Shown here: piece after piece, positions 7,195 to 14,055 of the stretch
Numbering within the stretch: position 1 is the stretch's first letter
Layout of the letters: the number at the start of each line of letters is the position of its first letter
NCBI GenBank assembly: GCA_017391545.1
Contig: JAFOYD010000144.1
Span: 1 to 14,055, forward strand
Origin: Lachnospiraceae bacterium
GTDB taxonomy: Bacteria; Bacillota; Clostridia; Lachnospirales; Lachnospiraceae
Length of the DNA stretch: 14,055 nucleotides
Direction: 5' to 3'
The notes under the pieces: generated by a model
Told to the model about the DNA's origin: nothing
The model's database searches: none
The model's input: the letters and a program-made list of their open reading frames with translations, nothing else
Made by a program: the position numbers and the translations under genes

Positions 7195-7971
7195 TCAGAT
7201 ATAGGAAAGTAAAAATACCGATATGTTTGCCACCATATGGAAAACAACCGGTGCTCCAAAGCACTTGACCTTTTCATAGGCTAGTGCCATCAGGATTCCC
7301 ATGCATGTGCCATACACGAACTGTGGCAGATTGGCATGAAAAATGCCAAACAACAATGCAGTCAGTATGACACTGCGTGGAACACTGTAAAAGCGCTTCA
7401 TGCGATTATACAGAACACCTCTGAAAACCATCTCCTCCACGGCCGGAGAAATCAATCCATATAAAATCAAACCAAGCCATAACGGAACCGAATACTGGAT
7501 TGCTTCAACGCTCTCATATTTCTGTGATTCTACTGCTAACATGTCTGATACAAAGGCGATCAGGTAGTTGAACGCAAGTGCAAATATGGCACCGCCTGCT
7601 GCACATGTGGCAAGACCTAATGCCATTTGCTGACTGCATCTGTGAAAACCATTTCTAATCCATTGGCAGAGCCGTTTCCAGATCCTTGCATCAATATCGA
7701 TTTCACCCGTAACTGCGACCTCTTTTAGAAAATCCTCCAGCAAAAAGCCTGCGCCCACAAGACTTGCAGCAGCATTCACGACCGCACTAAGCTGATAGGA
7801 ATGTTCCTCCACCCACAAGTCAATGCCTTTTACCGGAAGCATTGGAATCACCATCGCAAGCGTCAGCATTGCAAAGGTCTTGACAACCATATAGATCACG
7901 AACGGCTTTAAAATGTACCACGTCTTCTGCCACAGCGTAGTGCGCTTTGGCGTTATCTTATAAGAACTCAT
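7195..7971 (-). CDS. CPBP family intramembrane glutamic endopeptidase
   Basis: This 258-residue membrane protein has the three motifs of the CPBP (CAAX protease and bacteriocin-processing, Abi) family: E179-E180-x3-R184, F208-x3-H212 and H245-x3-N249. These residues form the intramembrane active site. Hydrophobic segments lie at about 20-45, 62-78, 117-142, 163-177, 200-215 and 240-257. The N-terminal 18 residues are polar and basic, so the N-terminus is probably cytoplasmic. Family members cleave prenylated proteins or peptides, confer bacteriocin self-immunity or act as scaffolds; the substrate here is unknown. The ATG overlaps the stop of the upstream HAD gene (ATGA, 4 bp), with GGAGG four bases before it, so translation is probably coupled. 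It is the last gene of the addBA operon and converges on the flavin-reductase-like gene. Confidence 0.9.
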   Translation of the reverse strand: MSSYKITPKRTTLWQKTWYILKPFVIYMVVKTFAMLTLAMVIPMLPVKGIDLWVEEHSYQLSAVVNAAASLVGAGFLLEDFLKEVAVTGEIDIDARIWKRLCQWIRNGFHRCSQQMALGLATCAAGGAIFALAFNYLIAFVSDMLAVESQKYESVEAIQYSVPLWLGLILYGLISPAVEEMVFRGVLYNRMKRFYSVPRSVILTALLFGIFHANLPQFVYGTCMGILMALAYEKVKCFGAPVVFHMVANISVFLLSYI

Positions 7972-8630
7972 ATGCCCTCCCCAAGAAGAAGTCTGCCAAG
8001 CTCCTCGACCGTATCAACGACATAGTCTGCACCTGCCTGTTCCAGTTCTCCTTCCTGTGCATATCCAAAGGAAACGCCAATTCCCGTCAGCCCAAAAGCT
8101 CTGGCACCCTCGATGTCAAACTTTCTGTCACCGACCATGGCTACCTCCTTAAAATCTACACCTTTGGGAACCATCTGATTGAGAGCCTCCTCGACAACCT
8201 CCTCTTTTTTGGTTCGTCTGCCATCCATCTCACTGCCTACCACATAGTCAAAATATCGTCTGATGTCAAAATGTACCAGGATACGCTCTACAAGCTCAGT
8301 CGGCTTGCTGGAAGCAATCGACAGCTTACAGCCTGCATCCTTTAAACGCTTTAGCAGATCCGCGATTCCCGGATATATTTCATTTTCAAAGATTCCGGTT
8401 ACTACAAAGCGCTCTCGATACTTGTCCACTGCCTTCAATGCCTTTTCTTCGTCAAATCCATAAAATTCCATAAAGCTTTCTTTTAATGGAGGTCCGATAA
8501 ACGGCTCCAGTTTATCAAGGTCAGGCTCATCAATCCCAAAAGCCTTCAGTGCATACTGTACACAGGTCGTGATTCCGATTTTCGGATCTGTCAGTGTTCC
8601 ATCCAAGTCAAATAAAACATAATTATACAT
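7968..8630 (-). CDS. HAD-superfamily phosphatase, phosphoglycolate phosphatase-like
   Basis: This 220-residue soluble hydrolase has all the HAD motifs. Motif I, FDLDGTLTD, supplies the nucleophile D8 and the acid D10. Motif II is S107 in IASSKP, motif III is a lysine at 141-142, and motif IV is VGDRKFD with D168 and D172. A helical C1 cap lies between residues of about 15 and 80. The FIGPPL stretch (44-49) is typical of the phosphoglycolate phosphatase / 5'-nucleotidase branch. Substrate is uncertain: phosphoglycolate, a nucleotide or another small phosphate ester. The start has AGGAGG at 8637-8642, six bases upstream. It overlaps the end of addA by 8 bp and the CPBP start by 4 bp. A phosphoglycolate phosphatase could clear 3'-phosphoglycolate-derived products of damaged DNA, but this link to addAB is speculative. 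Confidence 0.9.
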   Translation of the reverse strand: MYNYVLFDLDGTLTDPKIGITTCVQYALKAFGIDEPDLDKLEPFIGPPLKESFMEFYGFDEEKALKAVDKYRERFVVTGIFENEIYPGIADLLKRLKDAGCKLSIASSKPTELVERILVHFDIRRYFDYVVGSEMDGRRTKKEEVVEEALNQMVPKGVDFKEVAMVGDRKFDIEGARAFGLTGIGVSFGYAQEGELEQAGADYVVDTVEELGRLLLGEGI

Positions 8631-11600
8631 CGATTTCCTCCTGTAAATAAAATGAATAGAGATACCGTTCCTTCACCTTTTTGCCGGTAATCTGCTCCAA
8701 CGCCATCTGATAATAGTCAAGCTGTGTCCTGTACCGGTCAGCAAGCTCCTGTGCACAGCTTACCCGGTCAGTCTTGTAGTCGGCAAGCACGATCTCTCCA
8801 TCCTCATAGAAAAATACGTCAATCACACCCTGAATCAGTACTGTCTCTGTTGAAGGATAATCCGGATTCAGCTGATCTGCGGAGATTCCAAGTACAAAGG
8901 GCTGCTCTTTAAAAAGCTCATTTCGTTCTGCCGCCGCTGTCATTCTTTGAGAAAGCGAAGACCTGAAAAATCCCATCAGCTTATTGGTTCCCACGCATGA
9001 AAGTTCGTCCTTTGTCATTCTTCCCTCTGACACCCACTGTTCCTGCTCGCCTTTGATCATCGCATAGATTCGCTTTGCACTTCTCTCATCATCCATGTTA
9101 TCCACGCGATACTTTGCAGAAAATGACAGCAGTTCCATCATCTTGTGGACTACCGTTCCGTACTGTGTGCCTGGCATTGTCGCTCTACCGGCATTTTCAG
9201 AATCTGACACTTCTGTCATATTTTCTTCTTCCAGAATAAACTTCGGAACATAGCTCTCTTTCGGCAATACGACAAGTTCGGCCGACTCCTCGACCGCTTC
9301 CTCATAAGAAGCCTTCTTTAGCTCTGATACCGTAGTCTTGACCGTAAGTCCTGCAAGATTTGAATTCGGATAGACAAAGTGAAGTCTCTCCTGAAGCTTT
9401 TTTGCCAGAGTTTCATCTGCAAGCAAGGATGACCTGCCAAGCTCGTCTTCCAATGAAAGTGCCTTTCCCTGCTCCTGCAGTTGTTTCGCAAGCTTTTGTG
9501 AAAGGCTGTCTGCCTCCTTGTACAGCTCAAAGCGAATCGGAATCTCCCGATAGGGAAGGCTGTGCACAATGTATTCAAAGCCTCTCTCTTCCAGTATTTC
9601 CTTCATGCAGTCGTGTCGTATCAATGATGCAAAGAGCAGATCCATATAGGAAGCTGCATTCATGATCACAGAATATGGCAATTTCCCGGAAGACTCCATG
9701 GTGAGCGCGATATTATTGCTTATTTTTTTGTCAATGTCATTGACAAAGCCTGTGAGAATCAGCTTCTCCTTAGCTCTCGTGAGTGCCACATAGAGTACTC
9801 GCAGATCTTCGCCGCGCGTATCCTCCTTCATGCGCTGTGCTACCACATTTTTGCGCATGGTCTTTCGCCTATAGCGCAGTGTTGGCTCGATAAAGTCCAC
9901 GCCCACGCCAAGCTCCACATCCATGATGATGCCCTGTCGCATATCCATCTGATTGAACTGTTTTGACAACCCACATACGAAACAGATTGGAAATTCCAGT
10001 CCTTTGCTCTTGTGAATTGTCATAATCCGAACGACGTCTGCATTTTCATCGAGAATATTCGCCTCACCAAAATCCACCTCCTGCTCCTGCATCGTCTCAA
10101 GATAACGGATAAAGTGAAAAAGGCCATAAAAGCTTGTATTCTGAAATGCTCCCGCCTTTTCAAGCAAAATCGCGATGTTCGCTCTTCGCTGATCCCCCCC
10201 CGGCATGGAGCCGACATAAGCCTCATATCCGGTCGTGGCGATCAGCTGCTGTAACAGCTCTTTGATTGGTGTGTATGCAATCTTCTCACGATACTGCGCA
10301 ATCGTCGCAAAAAACCGTTCCAGTTTTCTGCGGCTAACCTTCTCCCGTATCTGTTTCTCCTGTATCATGTCTTGTAATACTTCATCTGCATCTTCCTCGC
10401 TGCACAAATGCACACTGTCATAATACAGTTTGATCTGCTCATACAAAAAGAGTTTCTTCGCCGTTCTGTTCTCAAGCTGTGCCTTCCTGTCCAGATATTC
10501 CTTTGCAAAGCATCGGATGCGTGTGATATCCTCCTCTGAAAAATCGAAGTACGCAAGTTTCAGCACCCCAAAAAGCGGAATGTCCTGCAAAGGATTGTCC
10601 AATACCCGCAAAAGGTTTACAATGCCCTGAATCTCTATCGTCTCAAAATAACCTGTCTTGCTCGTGACATGCACCGGTATGCCGCGCTCTGACAGAATTC
10701 TCCTAAAGTCCTCATCCCATCCCGAAGTCGCTCTGAAAAGGAGCACAATGTCAGAATATTTTGCAGGCCGCATCTCACCTGTGGCAGCATCCGTGACAGG
10801 AAAACTGCCCACAAGCTGTCTGATGCGGTCTGCGACCATGACTGCTTCAATCTCCTTTTCGGAATACTTGGATGAAGCATCCGGCACTCCATTTATGACA
10901 TCACTGTCAGAAGTATTTTCATCAATCAGGGAATCCGGCGTTGCAATCATAAGCTCTGTGCAGTAGATATCCCTGTCATATCGCTCGCCTGCTTCAGGGT
11001 AAGAAGCCCCCACATAGAGCGCCGCTTTGTCATCATATTCCACATTTCCAACCTTGGCAGTCATAATCTGGCTGCAGATAAAGTTGGTCGCATCCGTCAC
11101 CTCCCTGCGGCTTCTGAAATTGACACTCAGATCGATTCTTGTCTTTTTACTATCCGAAGAATTTATGACATATGTGTCATATTTCTCCATAAAGATTTCA
11201 GGTCTTGCCAGGCGAAATTTGTAGATACTCTGCTTGACATCCCCTACCATGAAACGGTTGAAATGTCCTTTATCCTCACCGGATATGCACTTTAATAAGA
11301 GTTCCTGAACTTCATTGGAATCCTGATACTCATCAATCATGATTTCCACAAAATAATCCTGCAGTTCAAGCGCTGTATTCTGTGGAATGATATTTCCATT
11401 CTCATCCTTGCGCAGAAGAATCTGAAGAGCAAAATGCTCCATATCCGAGAAATCGATAATATTTTTGTCGCGTTTCGACTGGTCGAGCTTTTCCTTAAAG
11501 GAGAGCGTCAGCGACACAAGCTCACTGACGACCTCCTGACAAACTGCCATATCGTTTAATGTATCTTCAGCCGATATCTGGAACAGAAACTTTTTGAGAT

Positions 11601-12531
11601 CAGCAATACTTTTCTTGACCTCATCACGTATCGCCTTTACCATGTCTTTCAAGACTGGATCAACACCCTCTGCCTTTTTCGTCGAAAGTCTGGTGAATGA
11701 AGAGTACGTAAACAAACCATACAGTTCATTGTAGTCGCTTGCTGATTTGAGCTTTTCCATCAGCTCAATGTCGGATGCCAGATTATCTGCATACTGGATT
11801 GGTCCTCCCACACTTCCCGCAATCCCAAGTGCCTGATGAAGTCTGTCCAGACATTCCTGCAAAATCGTATTGACATAGGCAAGTGCTCCCTGAAACCAGC
11901 GCTTATGGGAAAGCTCACTGACATCCTTCAGGCGGTAATCTTCCAGTCGTTCATTCAGCCACTCCTCCGGAAATGGATAGCTCATGGAAAAATGGTAGAG
12001 ACGCAGGATTGCTTCTTCAATCTTTTTCTCACTTGCACCAGTACTGTAGCACTCTACAAACCGTAGGAACCGCTCCGTCGGCTCTGTATGTGCTTCCTCC
12101 AAAAGCTTGTCCATCACATCTGCCTCAAGCATCTTCACTTCACTTTCATCTGCCACCCGAAATCCGGGATCAAGACCGATTTCATTGAAATTATTTCTGA
12201 TGACAAAGAGGCAGAAGGAATCGATCGTGGTGATCAGGGCGTTGTGAATCAGTGAGGCCTGCTTTTGCAGATGCTCGTTCTCCGGATTTTCCTCCAGCTT
12301 TTTAGAGACTGCTTTACTGATTCTCTCCCGCATCTGAGCAGCAGCAGCAGAGGTGAACGTCACAATCAGAAGCCTGTCGATATCGACCGGATGACTGTCA
12401 TCTGTGATCATCTGGATGATGCGCTCAACAAGCACTGCGGTCTTTCCGCTTCCCGCTGCCGCAGATACCAGAATATTACTGTTTCTCGTATCAATGACAC
12501 GCTGCTGATCCGGTGTAAAATTCATCGCCAT
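8623..12531 (-). CDS. addA: ATP-dependent helicase/nuclease subunit A
   Basis: This 1302-residue protein is the UvrD-like helicase and nuclease subunit of AddAB, which resects double-strand breaks and loads RecA in Firmicutes. Helicase motifs appear in order: Walker A AAAGSGKT (24-31), TTIDSFC (101-107), Walker B IDEYQD (399-404), VGDVKQSIYKFR (429-440), RIMTIHKSKGLEFP (835-848) and RVLYVALTRAKEKL (911-924). The C-terminal RecB-type nuclease has H1129, D1238 in GVIDVF, and D1251-Y-K1253. All look intact. It is somewhat longer than Bacillus subtilis AddA (about 1230). The ATG at 12531 overlaps the addB stop by one base (TAATG) and has GGAGGTGATC upstream. A second ATG two codons in is less well placed. 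A run of eight G falls within the conserved PGGDQRRAN region (10194-10201), a possible frameshift hotspot. Confidence 0.97.
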   Translation of the reverse strand: MAMNFTPDQQRVIDTRNSNILVSAAAGSGKTAVLVERIIQMITDDSHPVDIDRLLIVTFTSAAAAQMRERISKAVSKKLEENPENEHLQKQASLIHNALITTIDSFCLFVIRNNFNEIGLDPGFRVADESEVKMLEADVMDKLLEEAHTEPTERFLRFVECYSTGASEKKIEEAILRLYHFSMSYPFPEEWLNERLEDYRLKDVSELSHKRWFQGALAYVNTILQECLDRLHQALGIAGSVGGPIQYADNLASDIELMEKLKSASDYNELYGLFTYSSFTRLSTKKAEGVDPVLKDMVKAIRDEVKKSIADLKKFLFQISAEDTLNDMAVCQEVVSELVSLTLSFKEKLDQSKRDKNIIDFSDMEHFALQILLRKDENGNIIPQNTALELQDYFVEIMIDEYQDSNEVQELLLKCISGEDKGHFNRFMVGDVKQSIYKFRLARPEIFMEKYDTYVINSSDSKKTRIDLSVNFRSRREVTDATNFICSQIMTAKVGNVEYDDKAALYVGASYPEAGERYDRDIYCTELMIATPDSLIDENTSDSDVINGVPDASSKYSEKEIEAVMVADRIRQLVGSFPVTDAATGEMRPAKYSDIVLLFRATSGWDEDFRRILSERGIPVHVTSKTGYFETIEIQGIVNLLRVLDNPLQDIPLFGVLKLAYFDFSEEDITRIRCFAKEYLDRKAQLENRTAKKLFLYEQIKLYYDSVHLCSEEDADEVLQDMIQEKQIREKVSRRKLERFFATIAQYREKIAYTPIKELLQQLIATTGYEAYVGSMPGGDQRRANIAILLEKAGAFQNTSFYGLFHFIRYLETMQEQEVDFGEANILDENADVVRIMTIHKSKGLEFPICFVCGLSKQFNQMDMRQGIIMDVELGVGVDFIEPTLRYRRKTMRKNVVAQRMKEDTRGEDLRVLYVALTRAKEKLILTGFVNDIDKKISNNIALTMESSGKLPYSVIMNAASYMDLLFASLIRHDCMKEILEERGFEYIVHSLPYREIPIRFELYKEADSLSQKLAKQLQEQGKALSLEDELGRSSLLADETLAKKLQERLHFVYPNSNLAGLTVKTTVSELKKASYEEAVEESAELVVLPKESYVPKFILEEENMTEVSDSENAGRATMPGTQYGTVVHKMMELLSFSAKYRVDNMDDERSAKRIYAMIKGEQEQWVSEGRMTKDELSCVGTNKLMGFFRSSLSQRMTAAAERNELFKEQPFVLGISADQLNPDYPSTETVLIQGVIDVFFYEDGEIVLADYKTDRVSCAQELADRYRTQLDYYQMALEQITGKKVKERYLYSFYLQEEIDV
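10194..10201 (-). repeat. Run of eight G (coding strand) inside addA
   Basis: The codons CCG GGG GGG GAT of addA give eight consecutive G on the coding strand. They encode PGGD in a conserved part of the helicase. A change of one base here would truncate AddA. The reading frame is intact in this sequence. Confidence 0.9.
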
Positions 12532-14055
12532 TACAGATCACCTCCATCCTTATTTTGATTGTTTTCAAGGCTTTGACGAATGCGCTCCATGGCATCCTCC
12601 TGTCCCAGTTCATCAAGATGCCTGACAAGCCTCGCTCCAAGCTTTCTGTCAAATCCACAGGCACTTTTGTACACGCAATACGTACATGCATCTGCATCTT
12701 TCTGTTCATATGGGTTTAGACCGATGTTGCCGTCAAGTATTGATGTTCCAATCTCTTTTATTTTGTGGCTCACATATTCTGATACCGTCTTAAAATCCTC
12801 ATCGGAAAGCACAGAGGATGCCTGCGTAAAGCTGCCATCTTTTTTCCGGGCCACAGGAAGGACAGCAGATTTCGTCTCAAAATCTTTGTCCAGCAGTCGG
12901 ATGACTTCCTCGTCATCGCTGACCATTCCCGTCATTTTCAGTTCATCCAATATGGCAGCTTCGATTTCAGCAATATCTGGCTCTCCCTTGTCTGTCTCCG
13001 TCATCGGATCGCTCACATGATAATAAAGCATTGCTGCCGGAATGACACGTGTGTCAGGATTTTTCTTTTTTTCCATCTCAACAGCTGCATTCATATATAC
13101 GACAAGCTGTAGCTGAAGTCCATAATACAATGCCGCCAGATCGAACTTTCGGTTTCCAGACTTGTAGTCGATAATTTTCACATACAGCTTATCGTCCTTT
13201 TGACAGGTATCCACGCGGTCGATCCGCCCGATGAGCTGCAGCTTTTCCTCCTCTGAGAGTGCGATGTTCACTGCCTCCAGATCCGAAGTCATCTGAAAGG
13301 ACAATTCAAAATTCTCCGGTGCAAATGCGCCCTTCTGAAGCTGATACTGCAATGTCTGCACCGTTCGGTCCAAAATCCTGTTCATTCTGGTGATCATGTA
13401 TTCATTTCGCTTGCTGCTGTAAAGTACTGTCTCACCGTAAGTCACTGCATAGTCCTCCAGGCATTCGCCCACAAGTCGCTCCCCAACCTCCTTTGGAAAA
13501 TCGAACCACGTGTAGCCTTCCTCCGGGAGTCTGTCTGAAAACTTTTCCAGCACGGCATGAAAGATATTTCCCATGTCAACACTCTCAAAGCTGTATTTAT
13601 CACGTTCCTCAAGATTCAGACCATATTTCAGGAAATGTGCATACGCGCAGGACGCAAACTTTTCAAGGCGGCTGACACTGTTTTTGAGGATTTGTCCGTA
13701 CAAAAGCTTCGCAAGCTCCCTTGGAAGCTTATTGCTTTCTGCACCCAATAAGTAGGAAAATGCCGCCTTTTTCATCTGTTCCAGTATTGGTGCATATGTC
13801 TCATTTCTGACATAACTGTCATAAAGTGTGATGAAGAGCTTCTTGTCCTCACCGATATCCCCCGCAGCATAACGTCTAAGAAGCTCTACCAGATAGGAAA
13901 GCGCATCTGATGGCGACTCAATCTGCTCCTCCACAGGCCGAAGCTGCGGTTGTGTGACCACAATATCCGGAAACAATCCTTTCACGGTACTGATGAGATA
14001 TGCCGGCCGTATGCTTTTTCCCTCATTATCTACCTTTGCATAGGATAGATAGAGC
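12531..14055 (-). CDS. addB: ATP-dependent helicase/deoxyribonuclease subunit B, C-terminal 507 residues (5' end outside the window)
   Basis: The reading frame is open to the window edge. The first in-window residues, LYLSYAKVDNEGKSIRPAYL, are already AddB-like, so an apparent GTG start at 13985 is only an internal valine codon. AddB is usually about 1150 residues, so a little under half is present. It shows the iron-sulfur nuclease domain: the first cysteine in RLEKFASCAYAHF (codon 13649-13647) and three more in ACTYCVYKSACGF (codons beginning 12686, 12677 and 12659), the four ligands of the 4Fe-4S cluster. Nuclease residues are H in GNIFHAVLEKF, D in GRIDRVD (codon at 13220) and D-Y-K in IIDYKSG. 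The C-terminus overlaps the addA start by one base. It partners AddA in break processing, contributing the second nuclease and Chi-type recognition known from Bacillus. Confidence 0.96.
   Translation of the reverse strand, partial: LYLSYAKVDNEGKSIRPAYLISTVKGLFPDIVVTQPQLRPVEEQIESPSDALSYLVELLRRYAAGDIGEDKKLFITLYDSYVRNETYAPILEQMKKAAFSYLLGAESNKLPRELAKLLYGQILKNSVSRLEKFASCAYAHFLKYGLNLEERDKYSFESVDMGNIFHAVLEKFSDRLPEEGYTWFDFPKEVGERLVGECLEDYAVTYGETVLYSSKRNEYMITRMNRILDRTVQTLQYQLQKGAFAPENFELSFQMTSDLEAVNIALSEEEKLQLIGRIDRVDTCQKDDKLYVKIIDYKSGNRKFDLAALYYGLQLQLVVYMNAAVEMEKKKNPDTRVIPAAMLYYHVSDPMTETDKGEPDIAEIEAAILDELKMTGMVSDDEEVIRLLDKDFETKSAVLPVARKKDGSFTQASSVLSDEDFKTVSEYVSHKIKEIGTSILDGNIGLNPYEQKDADACTYCVYKSACGFDRKLGARLVRHLDELGQEDAMERIRQSLENNQNKDGGDL
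12536..12545 (-). promoter_or_regulatory. Strong ribosome-binding site for addA inside the end of addB
   Basis: GGAGGTGATC on the minus strand is complementary to the 16S rRNA 3' end over ten bases. It lies within the last codons of addB, with its GGAGG nine bases before the addA ATG at 12531. It supports that start over the ATG two codons further in. Confidence 0.85.

Noticed and set aside
7331..7349. TTGGCAT/ATGCCAA hairpin as a terminator for the flavin-reductase-like gene
   Set aside because: No U-run follows on either strand, and the bases encode the conserved FHAN motif of the CPBP protease, which explains the pairing by coincidence.
13983..13985. GTG as the start of addB
   Set aside because: The frame stays open to the window edge and the upstream residues are AddB-like. 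The protein is also far too short from this point.

Overview
The window looks like chromosomal DNA from a Gram-positive Clostridia, most likely Lachnospiraceae. This is inferred from AddAB-type (not RecBCD) recombination genes, strong AGGAGG-type ribosome-binding sites, AT-rich intergenic DNA with sigma-A-like promoters, moderate GC content and overall protein character. No rRNA or other taxonomic marker is present, so the family assignment is a judgement. There are no tRNA or rRNA genes, CRISPR arrays, insertion sequences or phage genes.

Layout, left to right. (1) Positions 1-253 hold two perfect 74-bp tandem repeat units plus a 14-bp start of a third, then a 14-bp palindrome, a 61-nt hairpin that probably terminates gltBD, and an inverted partial copy of the repeat that overlaps the gltD stop codon. 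(2) Positions 240-6290 (minus strand) carry gltB-gltD, the large and small subunits of NADPH-dependent glutamate synthase (GOGAT). (3) Positions 6291-6690 are a 400-bp AT-rich regulatory region. It holds the gltB promoter, a near-duplicate of that promoter followed at once by a hairpin and U-tract (a candidate small RNA or attenuated second promoter, minus strand), an 11-bp inverted repeat, and a divergent promoter for the next gene. (4) Positions 6691-7194 (plus strand) encode a small flavin-reductase-like flavoprotein. (5) Positions 7195-14055 (minus strand) form a tightly packed operon read addB (5' end outside the window), addA, a HAD-family phosphatase and a CPBP-family membrane protease. 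Every gene junction in it overlaps. Its probable terminator lies inside the coding sequence of the convergent flavoprotein gene.

Function. GltB releases ammonia from glutamine and joins it to 2-oxoglutarate, using electrons that GltD takes from NADPH; this is a central nitrogen-assimilation step. AddA and AddB form the helicase-nuclease that processes double-strand breaks for RecA-dependent repair. The HAD and CPBP proteins are co-transcribed with addBA, but nothing in their sequences ties them to DNA repair.

The protein-coding content is mostly familiar housekeeping. The less ordinary signals are non-coding: the short transcription unit upstream of gltB, the terminator nested in an opposing gene, and the repeat array whose inverted fragment supplies the end of gltD. 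No clearly new multi-gene system was seen.
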